Assembly: GCF_003668575.1 (NCBI RefSeq)
Contig: NZ_RCVZ01000007.1
Span: forward strand, 1 to 64,000
Direction of reading: 5' to 3'
Length of the DNA stretch: 64,000 nt
Source: Falsibacillus albus
Lineage (GTDB): Bacteria; Bacillota; Bacilli; Bacillales; DSM-25281
The number at the start of each line of letters is the position of its first letter. Within the stretch, counting starts at the first letter, position 1. Under the pieces are notes generated by a model. It had not been told where the DNA came from and searched no databases. It was given only the letters and a program-made list of their open reading frames with translations. Shown here piece after piece: positions 55,232 through 64,000 of this stretch. The position numbers and the translations under genes were made by a program.

Positions 55232-55504
55232 ATGAATAAGACAGAATTGATCAATGCTGTTGCAGAAGCAACTGAATTATCTAAAAAAGATGCTACTAAA
55301 GCAGTTGATGCTGTTTTCGAATCTATTCAAGATGCTTTAGCAAAAGGTGATAAAGTACAACTGATCGGATTCGGTAACTTCGAAGTTCGCGAACGCGCTG
55401 CACGTAAAGGACGCAACCCGCAAACTGGTGAAGAAATCGAAATCGCAGCAAGCAAAGTACCTGCATTCAAACCAGGTAAAGCGCTTAAAGAAGCTGTTAA
55501 GTAA
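55232..55504 (+). CDS. hbs: Non-specific DNA-binding protein HBsu
   Basis: HU-family nucleoid protein (90 aa) with the family core [21 protein letters not shown], the [24 protein letters not shown]-binding arm and the [14 protein letters not shown] end. ATG at 55232 follows GGAGGAGGTGAAAGG. Confidence 0.97.
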   Translation: MNKTELINAVAEATELSKKDATKAVDAVFESIQDALAKGDKVQLIGFGNFEVRERAARKGRNPQTGEEIEIAASKVPAFKPGKALKEAVK

Positions 55505-55526
55505 TTACATATTTCTTAAGCGTAGA

Positions 55527-55562
55527 AAAGAGGGCTGCCTGCAAAGGCGGCCCTCTTTTTCA
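55527..55562 (+). terminator. Terminator after hbs
   Basis: AGAGGGCTGCC pairs with GGCGGCCCTCT (one bulge), followed by TTTTT. Confidence 0.88.
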
Positions 55563-55706
55563 TAAAGTCATTTGTTATGATGTCCAGGTATGGAGAATTT
55601 ATTCTTTTTTTCAGAACACTCGACTTTGCCGTGAATAATGGGTTGTGCTAAGATAAACAATGTTATTATCATATTGAATTAGCAGAATTCTTTAGGAGGA
55701 AAGGTT

Positions 55707-56273
55707 ATGGCAGAGGTCAATCGTGCGCAGATCGAAGAGGCTGTGCGTTTAATATTAGATGCTATTGGCGAGGATCCACAAAGAGAAGGGTTGGAAGATA
55801 CCCCTAAAAGAGTGGCTAAAATGTATGAAGAGGTATTCAGCGGATTAAACCAAGATCCGAAGGAATATTTTGATACCATTTTTGGGGAAGATCATGAAGA
55901 ACTGGTTTTAGTCAAGGACATTCCATTCTATTCCATGTGTGAGCATCATTTAGTCCCGTTTTATGGGAAAGCCCATGTAGCATATATACCGAAGAACGGA
56001 AAGGTTACCGGGCTGAGTAAGCTGGCACGGGCAGTGGAAGCAGTGGCAAAACGGCCACAGCTTCAAGAAAGGATTACAGCAACTGTAGTCGAGGCGATTA
56101 TGGAAAAGCTTGAGCCGCATGGTGCCATGGTGGTTGTCGAGGCAGAACATATGTGCATGACCATGAGGGGCGTCAAGAAACCTGGTTCAAAGACCATTAC
56201 GACAGCCGTACGAGGGTCATTTGCTGAAGATCGACAGGCAAGGTCTGAAGTCCTTTCGCTGATCAAGCAATAA
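55707..56273 (+). CDS. folE: GTP cyclohydrolase I (MtrA)
   Basis: 188 aa enzyme, first step of folate and tetrahydropterin synthesis from GTP. Zinc ligands C78, H81 (MCEHHLVPF) and C149 (HMCMTMRG) are present, so it is the zinc-dependent type IA. First gene of the mtrAB operon. Confidence 0.96.
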   Translation: MAEVNRAQIEEAVRLILDAIGEDPQREGLEDTPKRVAKMYEEVFSGLNQDPKEYFDTIFGEDHEELVLVKDIPFYSMCEHHLVPFYGKAHVAYIPKNGKVTGLSKLARAVEAVAKRPQLQERITATVVEAIMEKLEPHGAMVVVEAEHMCMTMRGVKKPGSKTITTAVRGSFAEDRQARSEVLSLIKQ

Positions 56274-56283
56274 AATTGAATGT

Positions 56284-56380
56284 AACGGAAGCTGACTCCT
56301 AGTGACTGGCCGCGATCCTATTTTCAACAGCATGTTGTAGGATGAAGAAAGAGTCCGTTGTTCAAGAGTCAGCTATTATT
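56284..56380 (+). other. Structured leader between folE and mtrB
   Basis: AGCTGACTC (56290-56298) pairs perfectly with GAGTCAGCT (56366-56374). AACGGA (56284-56289) can instead pair with TCCGTT (56354-56359), and GACTC can pair with GAGTC at 56351. An inner hairpin (56315-56343) has ATCCTA/TAGGAT with CAACA/TGTTG inside. Function unknown; it may terminate or protect the transcript. Confidence 0.5.
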
Positions 56381-56400
56381 CTTTTATAGAGGTGAGTAAA

Positions 56401-56631
56401 TTGAAAGCGACATCCAATCAAAGCGATTATGTCGTCATAAAAGCAATGGACGACGGGGTCAATGTCATCGGATTGACAAGGGGCACAGACACAAGATTTC
56501 ATCACTCCGAAAAGCTCGATAAAGGGGAAGTGATGATTGCTCAGTTTACAGAACACACCTCCGCCATTAAAATAAGAGGGAAAGCGAAAATCATGACGAG
56601 CATGGGTGAAATCGAAAGTGAGCATAAATGA
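56401..56631 (+). CDS. mtrB: Trp RNA-binding attenuation protein (TRAP)
   Basis: 76 aa subunit of the 11-member TRAP ring, which binds tryptophan and GAG/UAG repeats in trp leader RNA. The core [27 protein letters not shown] and [15 protein letters not shown] is nearly that of B. subtilis MtrB, including the RNA-binding K and R residues. TTG at 56401 follows GAGGTGA by 6 bases; the GTG at 56392 lies within that ribosome site. Confidence 0.96.
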   Translation: MKATSNQSDYVVIKAMDDGVNVIGLTRGTDTRFHHSEKLDKGEVMIAQFTEHTSAIKIRGKAKIMTSMGEIESEHK

Positions 56632-56760
56632 TTGATACACCATGGCGAATGTGCATTTCTCTCATGCCATTCGCTAGCCTTATCGAATTTATGATATAAT
56701 TAGCAATGGCTTATACATATGAATGGATATTTTTCTGTACAGAAATGGGGAAAAAGGGTT

Positions 56761-57585
56761 ATGAATTTGCAACAGAGCATGCAGCAAGTAGCGATTTTGA
56801 AAGAAAATCTGCAAAATAGGTTATCACATACATATCTTCAGCAATTCATTGAAAATCCTGTGATTGATGAAGACCGTATTTTGTTTTTTCTTTCGAGCAT
56901 CCAGCATCTAGAATTAAAAGCTTCAGAAATAGAAAAATATGTTACTACGGCGATGCTGATACAAATAGCCCTGGATACCCATGAAAGAATAAATAACCAA
57001 AAGGAATCCCACTTCAAGAAACGGCAGCTGACTGTGCTTGCTGGAGATTATTTCAGCGGGCTATATTATAAGCTTTTGGCGGATGGAGAAAATGTGACTC
57101 TTGTCCGTACATTGGCACAAGGGATTAAACTCGTAAATGAACATAAAATTGCAATCTACGATAAAGAATGCCACTCCATTGAAGCATTCATGAACAGTCT
57201 GAAAAAAGTGGAAACTGCTATTTTAGAAAAGTTCTGTGAATACTTTAGCGAAAGAGAGAATCTCATACTTAAAATTGGTGAACAATTCTTATTCTTAAAG
57301 CGTCTGCTTGCAGAGAGGGAGCATTTTCTTAAATGGGGTACGTCCATATTGTTTGATGGATTAAAGAAGTTTTCTTTTCCGAAGCTTGATATGAAGCATG
57401 GGTTGTCGGATGAACAACAGAGGCTGCTTTTGAGAATATGCGAAAAGTATATCGACCATACGAAAGATATTCTTGAACAAATGCTTCTTTCGATTCCCGC
57501 ACCAAATGAATATATCATTGAACGAATACAGCAAATAACGAAAAGACGGCCAGCGATCACTAATTTATTTGCAGAGGAAGGTTAA
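56761..57585 (+). CDS. hepS: Heptaprenyl diphosphate synthase component I
   Basis: 274 aa HepS-family protein, the small subunit of the two-part enzyme that makes the C35 side chain of menaquinone-7. It has no Asp-rich motif. The family block RQLTVLAGDYFSGLYYKLLA is present. The start is taken at ATG 56761; the upstream ATG at 56719 would add 14 residues without family support. Confidence 0.88.
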   Translation: MNLQQSMQQVAILKENLQNRLSHTYLQQFIENPVIDEDRILFFLSSIQHLELKASEIEKYVTTAMLIQIALDTHERINNQKESHFKKRQLTVLAGDYFSGLYYKLLADGENVTLVRTLAQGIKLVNEHKIAIYDKECHSIEAFMNSLKKVETAILEKFCEYFSERENLILKIGEQFLFLKRLLAEREHFLKWGTSILFDGLKKFSFPKLDMKHGLSDEQQRLLLRICEKYIDHTKDILEQMLLSIPAPNEYIIERIQQITKRRPAITNLFAEEG

Positions 57586-57588
57586 GCA

Positions 57589-58293
57589 ATGCAATCCAAA
57601 GAGCAACGTGTTCACCATGTTTTTGAAAAAATTTACGATAATTACGATAAAATGAATTCCGTCATCAGTTTTCAACAGCATAAACGATGGCGAAAAGATA
57701 CAATGAGGCAAATGGGTGTGAATCAAGGGGCCAGTGCATTGGATGTTTGTTGTGGAACTGCCGACTGGACGATCGCTTTGGCTGATAAGGCCGGTAAGAG
57801 CGGAAAAGTGGTCGGGCTGGATTTCAGTGAAAATATGCTCAAAATCGGCAAGGAAAAAGTGAAAGATTATCCGCAGATAGAACTTGTTCATGGCAATGCA
57901 ATGGAACTGCCGTTTGAAGACAATACATTTGACTACGTCACCATCGGGTTTGGGTTGAGAAACGTCCCTGATTACCTGACGGTGCTGAAGGAAATGAACA
58001 GAGTATTAAAGCCGGGCGGTATTGCTGTTTGTCTGGAAACCTCGCAGCCGACCATGTTTGGCTACAAGCAATTATATTATTTGTATTTTCGTTATATCAT
58101 GCCGGTTTTTGGCAAGCTGTTTGCCAAAAGCTACAACGAATATTCCTGGCTTCAGGAATCGGCAAGGGATTTTCCTGGCATGCAAGAATTAGCGGATATG
58201 TTTGAGGACGCGGGATTCAAACAGGTACGTTTCAAACCATATAGCGGCGGCGTAGCTGCTATGCATATGGGGCAAAAAGACACGAATTCATAA
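57589..58293 (+). CDS. menG: Demethylmenaquinone methyltransferase
   Basis: 234 aa SAM-dependent methyltransferase making menaquinone from demethylmenaquinone (UbiE/MenG). Motif I is [31 protein letters not shown] and [12 protein letters not shown] follow. It lies between hepS and hepT, giving the menaquinone side-chain and ring-methylation genes in one operon. Confidence 0.95.
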   Translation: MQSKEQRVHHVFEKIYDNYDKMNSVISFQQHKRWRKDTMRQMGVNQGASALDVCCGTADWTIALADKAGKSGKVVGLDFSENMLKIGKEKVKDYPQIELVHGNAMELPFEDNTFDYVTIGFGLRNVPDYLTVLKEMNRVLKPGGIAVCLETSQPTMFGYKQLYYLYFRYIMPVFGKLFAKSYNEYSWLQESARDFPGMQELADMFEDAGFKQVRFKPYSGGVAAMHMGQKDTNS

Positions 58294-58309
58294 GCTAGGT
58301 GGAAATGGT

Positions 58310-59272
58310 ATGAAACTTAACATGATGTATTCGTTTTTGAAAGCGGATATAGATTTAATCGAAAAAGAATTGGAAGCAGCCATCGAATCCCATTCCCCGC
58401 TGTTGAGTGAGGCTTCGCTGCATTTACTTCAAGCGGGCGGAAAACGTATTCGCCCTGTTTTTGTTTTGCTTGCAGCGAAGTTCGGTGAATACGACATCCA
58501 TATCACCAAGAATGTCGCTGTCGCATTGGAGTTGATCCATATGGCTTCCCTTGTTCATGATGATGTCATTGACGATGCCGAACTCAGAAGGGGAAAGCCT
58601 ACCATAAAAGCAAAATGGGATAATCGGATTGCCATGTATACGGGTGATTATATATTCGCCAAATCATTGGAATATATGACGAAGATTGAACATGTCGAAG
58701 CCCACAAGATCCTGGCAAATACAATTGTTGAGGTTTGCATTGGGGAAATTGAGCAAATCAAAGACAAATACAGATATGATCAAAATTTAAGAGATTACCT
58801 CCGGAGAATCAAGCGGAAAACCGCATTGTTGATAGCAGTAAGCTGTCAGCTTGGTGCGATTGCTTCCGGTGTTGATGAACAGATCCACAAAAAGTTGTTC
58901 CTTTTTGGATATTATGTCGGAATGTCCTTTCAAATAACAGATGATATTCTGGATTTCACTTCCACGGAGAAAGAGTTAGGAAAGCCTGCTGGCAGTGATT
59001 TATTGCAAGGGAATGTCACTTTGCCTGTATTATATGCCATGAAGAATGAAGAGGCGAGAACCCGTATCACTCTGGTCAATGAGGAGACATCCAAAGAAGA
59101 GATGCTGCATATCATTGAATTTATTAAATCTACGGATGCCATCGAGAAATCTCACGCACTAAGTCAGCGCTATTTGGACAAAGCACTTCACATTCTGGAA
59201 GGATTACCGAACGGACGCACAAAAAAAACATTCAGGGATATTGCAAACTACATAGGCAAGCGGAAATATTAG
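58310..59272 (+). CDS. hepT: Heptaprenyl diphosphate synthase component II
   Basis: 320 aa trans-prenyltransferase, catalytic subunit with HepS. The first Asp-rich motif is DDVIDDAELRRGK, the second QITDDILDF; the basic GGKRIRP block lies near residue 44. It elongates farnesyl diphosphate with IPP to C35. Confidence 0.95.
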   Translation: MKLNMMYSFLKADIDLIEKELEAAIESHSPLLSEASLHLLQAGGKRIRPVFVLLAAKFGEYDIHITKNVAVALELIHMASLVHDDVIDDAELRRGKPTIKAKWDNRIAMYTGDYIFAKSLEYMTKIEHVEAHKILANTIVEVCIGEIEQIKDKYRYDQNLRDYLRRIKRKTALLIAVSCQLGAIASGVDEQIHKKLFLFGYYVGMSFQITDDILDFTSTEKELGKPAGSDLLQGNVTLPVLYAMKNEEARTRITLVNEETSKEEMLHIIEFIKSTDAIEKSHALSQRYLDKALHILEGLPNGRTKKTFRDIANYIGKRKY

Positions 59273-59374
59273 AAAATTTAAAATGGAAACGTTGCCAAAA
59301 CCATCAATCAATGTTAAGATTTTCGTGGGTTGTCCAAACAGCCAGCACATATACATACTAGGAGTGGAATGAAA

Positions 59375-59821
59375 ATGGAAAAAACATTTTTGATGGTCAA
59401 GCCTGATGGCGTTCAACGAGCACTGATCGGTGATATCGTCGCTCGTTTCGAGAAAAAAGGGTTTCATTTAGCAGGAGCAAAATTAATGAGCATTTCCAAG
59501 GAATTGGCTGAACAGCATTATGGCGAACACAAAGAGCGTCCATTCTTTGGGGAGTTGGTTGATTTTATTACATCTGGCCCTGTATTTGCAATGGTATGGC
59601 AAGGTGAAAATGTAATTGCAACTGCACGTCAAATGATGGGTTCAACAAATCCTAAAGACGCTGCACCTGGAACAATCCGCGGTGACTTCGCTTTAACAGT
59701 AGGTAAGAATATTATTCACGGTTCTGATTCTCCTGAAAGCGCCGAAAGAGAAATCGGACTTTTCTTCAAGAATGAAGAACTTGTAGAATACAAAAAATTG
59801 ATCAACGAGTGGATTTACTAA
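59375..59821 (+). CDS. ndk: Nucleoside diphosphate kinase
   Basis: 148 aa, equilibrates nucleoside di- and triphosphates. The phosphohistidine is H115 in [16 protein letters not shown]. The KPDGVQR and [15 protein letters not shown] motifs are present. Start is 59375 or 59369 (MKMEKTF or MEKTF); spacing from GGAG favours 59375. Confidence 0.96.
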   Translation: MEKTFLMVKPDGVQRALIGDIVARFEKKGFHLAGAKLMSISKELAEQHYGEHKERPFFGELVDFITSGPVFAMVWQGENVIATARQMMGSTNPKDAAPGTIRGDFALTVGKNIIHGSDSPESAEREIGLFFKNEELVEYKKLINEWIY

Positions 59822-59827
59822 TAATCA

Positions 59828-59890
59828 AAGAGGCTGATTTAAAAGATGGTTAATGACCGATCTTTTGGAGTCGGCCTCTCTTTTTTTGGT
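59828..59890 (+). terminator. Terminator after ndk
   Basis: AGAGGC and GCCTCT close a long imperfect stem (about 25 bases per side including the AAAGAT/ATCTTT core), followed by seven T. Confidence 0.8.
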
Positions 59891-60165
59891 CTTTTCTCAA
59901 AGGTTGTTGTTTTTAACAGTTTTTTCTTTAAAATAACTCATCATATGAGCGGAAGGTGCGAGACCCCCGAGGGAACAGCTGGCGCGGTGAGACCCCGCAG
60001 CGAAGCGAGGTGATATAGGGCGGATGTTAGATTAAGTTCGGCACGCCGTGTGCCAGCATCGAACGACCTGACTTCGTGTGATGCCCCTCGGAAAGCGAGC
60101 ATCCTGCAACGGAAATCAACCTTACACCACCTTTGATGAATAGCAACAAACTTTACAAAGATAGC
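59888..60165. repeat. Nested MITE-like repeat between ndk and cheR
   Basis: Shell left end GGTCTTTTCTCAAAGG, shell right end GCAACAAACTTTACAAAG. The inner module lacks its first 7-8 bases (starts ATGAGCGGAAGGTGCG at about 59946) and ends CGGAAATCAAC (60121). It has the GATGTTAGATTAAGTTCGGC / CATCGAACGACCTGAC hairpin. Confidence 0.77.
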
Positions 60166-60174
60166 GTTTTTTGA

Positions 60175-61077
<903 letters not shown>

Positions 61078-61251
61078 ATGATATCGATGGCAGTGAGCCA
61101 CCTTCGTTTTGGATGGCAGCAAATTGTTGATTTCAAGGAAGATAGTAAAAAACATTGTAGTATGATGAAAGTCCCCCGATACCCGTATGTAAAATGGACA
61201 AGCGTCTGTTCCGGGGATTGCAGGGGACTTCTTTTGGATAATAGCCTTTAT

Positions 61252-61278
61252 TTGAAAAAATTTTTTTAAATCTATACT
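61252..61278 (+). promoter_or_regulatory. Possible promoter of aroF
   Basis: TTGAAA (61252-61257) and TATACT (61273-61278), spacer 15 bases, 72 bases before the aroF start. Other -10-like hexamers (TATAGT at about 61303) are nearby, so the choice is uncertain. Confidence 0.4.
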
Positions 61279-61349
61279 ATGTAGAAACAATAAAGTTATG
61301 TTATAGTGGAAAAATATAATCCTTTAGCGAGTTGAAGGGGGAAAGAGTT

Positions 61350-62522
61350 TTGAGATATATAACAGCAGGTGAGTCACATGGACCACAATTGACAACAATT
61401 ATTGAAGGGATGCCGGCAGGGATGCCGCTGCTAGCCGAAGATATCAACCAAGAATTGGCAAGAAGGCAAAAAGGATATGGCAGAGGCAGAAGAATGCAAA
61501 TTGAGAAGGATCGTGCGAATATCGTCGGAGGGGTAAGGCATGGCCATACGCTTGGTTCACCTCTTGCATTGACGGTTGAAAATAAAGATTGGACACATTG
61601 GACGAAGATCATGGGCATCGAGCCATTGAGTGACGATGAAGCAGAAGAAGTAAAGCGGAAAATACAGCGGCCTCGTCCTGGTCATGCTGATCTGGTAGGC
61701 GGCATGAAATATGGACATCGCGATTTAAGGAATGTGCTCGAACGTTCTTCTGCACGAGAAACGACCGTAAGGGTGGCGGCTGGTGCTGTAGCGAAGAAGC
61801 TCTTGAAGCTGTTGGGGATCGAGGTTGCTTCACATGTTAGGGAAATTGGCGGTGTTAAAGCAGAGGATTGTTCTTATACCTCCATTCAGGAACTTCAAGA
61901 GAGAACTGAGGAATCCCCGGTTAGATGCTTGGATGACGGTGCAGCACAAAAAATGATGGAGGCGATTGATACTGCGAAAAAAAATGGCGATTCAATCGGA
62001 GGCATCGTTGAGGTAATCGTAGAAGGTATGCCAGCTGGGGTCGGAAGCTATGTTCATTATGATCGAAAGCTGGATGCGAAGGTTGCCAGGGCGGTCATGA
62101 GCATCAATGCTTTTAAAGGAGTCGAGTTCGGTCTTGGGTTTGAAATGGCCCATAAGCCAGGTAGCGAAGTACATGATGAGATTGCATGGAATGAAAAGGA
62201 TGGCTATTATCGCAAAACGAATCGCCTTGGTGGTTTTGAAGGCGGAATGTCCACCGGCATGCCAATCGTCGTAAAGGGTGTCATGAAGCCGATTCCTACA
62301 CTGTATAAACCACTTCAAAGTGTGGATATTGAAACGAAAGAGCCTTTCTCTGCAAGTATCGAAAGGTCTGACAGCTGTGCAGTACCTGCTGCTGCAGTAG
62401 TTGCTGAAGCGGTTGTAGCATGGGAATTGGCAGCAGCAATTATCGAACAATTCAACAGTGATCGATTTGATGCATTGGTCAAAACCATTGATGAGCATCG
62501 CCAATACACTGAGGAGTACTAG
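61350..62522 (+). CDS. aroF: Chorismate synthase
   Basis: 390 aa FMN-dependent enzyme making chorismate from EPSP, the last common step of aromatic synthesis. Motifs [30 protein letters not shown] and [20 protein letters not shown] are complete. TTG at 61350 gives the family start [11 protein letters not shown], with GGGGGAAAG upstream. Called aroC in E. coli; aroF is the B. subtilis name. Confidence 0.95.
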   Translation: MRYITAGESHGPQLTTIIEGMPAGMPLLAEDINQELARRQKGYGRGRRMQIEKDRANIVGGVRHGHTLGSPLALTVENKDWTHWTKIMGIEPLSDDEAEEVKRKIQRPRPGHADLVGGMKYGHRDLRNVLERSSARETTVRVAAGAVAKKLLKLLGIEVASHVREIGGVKAEDCSYTSIQELQERTEESPVRCLDDGAAQKMMEAIDTAKKNGDSIGGIVEVIVEGMPAGVGSYVHYDRKLDAKVARAVMSINAFKGVEFGLGFEMAHKPGSEVHDEIAWNEKDGYYRKTNRLGGFEGGMSTGMPIVVKGVMKPIPTLYKPLQSVDIETKEPFSASIERSDSCAVPAAAVVAEAVVAWELAAAIIEQFNSDRFDALVKTIDEHRQYTEEY

Positions 62523-62523
62523 G

Positions 62524-63615
62524 ATGGAAAAGCTGCAAATATTGACAGAATCAAAGAAGTACCCAGTTTTTATCGGTGAAGATAGTATTCAATCAATCAG
62601 TGAATTGTTGAAAGACAATGTCGGGGCTTATTCGAAACTATTGATCATTACCGATGAAACGGTAGCCAGCCTTCACCTGGAAGTCCTGCAATCTTACTTG
62701 AAGGAAAATGGTCAAGCAGCTGTGCACATTGTACCGGCAGGTGAGAGCTGTAAGACTTTTAAGGTTTATGAAGATTGTCTGTCTTTTGCAATCCAAGAAG
62801 GACTTGACCGAAAATCTGTGATTATCGCTTTTGGCGGTGGTGCAGTTGGCGATCTGGCAGGTTTTGTAGCGGCCTCTTTCATGAGGGGGATCAGATTTGT
62901 TCAAGTGCCAACCACGATCCTGGCACATGATAGTGCTGTCGGCGGCAAGGTCGCAATCAATCATCCGCTCGGGAAGAATATGGTCGGTGCCTTTCATCAG
63001 CCGGAATTTGTATTATACGATATCCAATTCCTTCAGACGCTGCCTGCCAAGGAACTGCGGTCTGGGTTTGCGGAAGCAATCAAACATGCACTTATATCGG
63101 ATATTTCTTTTTATGAATATCTAAAAGAGAATATAACTGAAATCAATGATCTAATAAGAAATCAAGACGTGCTTATTTATATCTTGAAAAAAGGAATTCA
63201 AGTAAAAGCAGACATAGTTGAAAAAGATGAGAAAGAGGCCGGTGTCCGAGCGTTTTTGAATTTCGGCCATACATTGGGCCACGCGATTGAAGCGGAAGCT
63301 GGATATGGAACCATCACTCATGGGGAAGCAGTGATGATAGGGATGGTTTTTGCATTAAAAATAAGCATAGAAACATATGATATTCCATTTTCATTGGTGG
63401 ATTTCATCTCTTGGATACGGGTGCTGGGATATCAAATTGAACCAACCCAAGTTTCATTTGAGCAGTTATGGCAATGGATGGTTCGTGATAAGAAAGCTGT
63501 ACAAAATAATCCTGTCTTCGTTTTATTGAAGGAAATCGGTGAACCTGAATTGGTGAAGTTGGATAAAACGTATTTGCAAAAGGTTTATCATGAACTTTTT
63601 TCTCTTTCCAATTAA
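62524..63615 (+). CDS. aroB: 3-dehydroquinate synthase
   Basis: 363 aa NAD-dependent enzyme converting DAHP to 3-dehydroquinate. FGGGAVGDLAGFVAASFMRGI, GGKVAINHPLGKNM and the metal-binding ELRSGFAEAIKH and LNFGHTLGHAIE are present. It begins one base after the aroF stop. Confidence 0.97.
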   Translation: MEKLQILTESKKYPVFIGEDSIQSISELLKDNVGAYSKLLIITDETVASLHLEVLQSYLKENGQAAVHIVPAGESCKTFKVYEDCLSFAIQEGLDRKSVIIAFGGGAVGDLAGFVAASFMRGIRFVQVPTTILAHDSAVGGKVAINHPLGKNMVGAFHQPEFVLYDIQFLQTLPAKELRSGFAEAIKHALISDISFYEYLKENITEINDLIRNQDVLIYILKKGIQVKADIVEKDEKEAGVRAFLNFGHTLGHAIEAEAGYGTITHGEAVMIGMVFALKISIETYDIPFSLVDFISWIRVLGYQIEPTQVSFEQLWQWMVRDKKAVQNNPVFVLLKEIGEPELVKLDKTYLQKVYHELFSLSN

Positions 63616-63684
63616 TCAACAAATGTCATCATAGCATCAGCAATGCTTTAGATAAAAGTCCAATAACAGAAAGGAGAGGTTGCT

Positions 63685-64000
63685 TTGTTAAGAGGGATCC
63701 GGGGAGCGACTACCGTGGAGAAGGATAGTGAACAAGAGATTTTACTAGCTGCCAAGGAATTGATTCAGCATATGATTTCAGCAAATAAATTGGAAGCAGA
63801 TCAGGTAGCCTCTATCTTTATTTCTGCGACACGTGATTTAACGACCGCATTTCCTGCAAAAGCCGCAAGGGATTCAGAAGAGTGGAAATATGTCCCTGTA
63901 ATGTGCGTTCAAGAACTGGAAGTAGCGGGTGGACTGGAAAGGTGCATTCGAATTATGATGCACGTAAACACAAATGTCAGCCAAAAAGAAGTACAACATG
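63685..64000 (+). CDS. aroH: Chorismate mutase AroH (3' end beyond window)
   Basis: Monofunctional AroH-type chorismate mutase, trimeric in B. subtilis, converting chorismate to prephenate. 105 codons are visible from TTG 63685, with MLRGIRGATTVEKDSEQEIL, FPAKAARD and LERCIRIMMHVNTN; the family is about 120-127 aa, so the last 20 or so residues are outside. Ribosome site AAGGAGAGG. It follows aroB by 69 bases. Confidence 0.95.
   Translation, partial: MLRGIRGATTVEKDSEQEILLAAKELIQHMISANKLEADQVASIFISATRDLTTAFPAKAARDSEEWKYVPVMCVQELEVAGGLERCIRIMMHVNTNVSQKEVQH

Noticed and set aside
56274-56400. TRAP-binding (GAG/UAG)n array before mtrB
   Set aside because: Only a few scattered triplets at irregular spacing; far fewer than the nine to eleven phased repeats expected.
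61078-61269. 63-codon frame after cheR
   Set aside because: Starts one base after the cheR stop without a ribosome site and runs through hairpins; not convincing.
61078-61349. T-box leader of the aro operon
   Set aside because: No T-box sequence (AGGGTGGNACCGCG-like) and no specifier-loop structure seen.
61992-62504. 170-codon frame on the minus strand
   Set aside because: It lies fully opposite aroF, which has all family motifs.

Overview
The window is chromosomal DNA from a spore-forming Bacillaceae (Firmicutes, moderately AT-rich). It carries sporulation sigma factor F and its regulators, SpoVA, SpoIVA, spore-coat CotJ and germination proteins, sigma-X, the Res respiration system, the TRAP protein and HBsu. 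Gene order follows the Bacillus subtilis 168 block from dacF to aroH with few interruptions. No prophage, intact insertion sequence, tRNA, rRNA or CRISPR array was seen. The species cannot be named from the sequence alone.

Layout. 0.4-3.3 kb: dacF-spoIIAA-spoIIAB-sigF. 3.8-6.9 kb: a spoVA operon reduced to AA-AB-AEA-AF. 7-8.4 kb: lysA. 9-15 kb: ribT, ypuF (reverse), scpAB, an Fe/Mn superoxide dismutase where B. subtilis has ypuI, then dacB-spmA-spmB. 15.2-22 kb: rluB and resABCDE. 22.2-23.9 kb: sigX-rsiX behind a consensus sigma-X promoter. 24-24.9 kb: FMN riboswitch and riboflavin importer ribU. 25.3-30.2 kb: ferredoxin (reverse), ypbB-recS-ypbD-ypbE, ypbF. 30.2-31.3 kb: cotJABC (reverse). 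31.7-36.7 kb: a CBS protein, an unknown membrane protein, a phosphoesterase, a CarH/LitR-type B12 photoreceptor regulator, mecB and gudB. 37-42.4 kb: ypdA, ansA (reverse), prsW, sleB-ypeB. 43-48.7 kb: ypfA, ypfB, cmk-plsC, ypfD, fni, ypzI (reverse), yphA. 48.9-54.2 kb: der-gpsA, yphE, yphF, spoIVA. 55.2-59.8 kb: hbs, folE-mtrB, hepS-menG-hepT, ndk. 60.3 kb to the end: cheR, aroF-aroB-aroH (aroH is cut by the window end).

How the genes work together. Sporulation genes dominate: compartment-specific transcription (spoIIA), mother-cell coat and cortex assembly (spoIVA, dacB, spmAB, cotJ), dipicolinate movement (spoVA) and germination (sleB-ypeB). Respiration (resABC cytochrome c maturation, resDE, menaquinone synthesis by hepS-menG-hepT, isoprenoid isomerase fni) and the aromatic pathway (aroF-aroB-aroH) form the other functional groups.

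The intergenic regions hold the least-described material. About ten copies or remnants of a MITE-like repeat are present. Several consist of an AT-rich outer shell with its own terminal inverted repeats around a GC-rich inner module, and one copy is a shell without the inner module. Two terminator-like hairpins contain the Shine-Dalgarno sequence of the next gene in their 3' arm (scpB/sodF and CBS gene/membrane gene). The B12-photoreceptor gene has four TACA-like boxes at exact 11-bp spacing across its -35 region.
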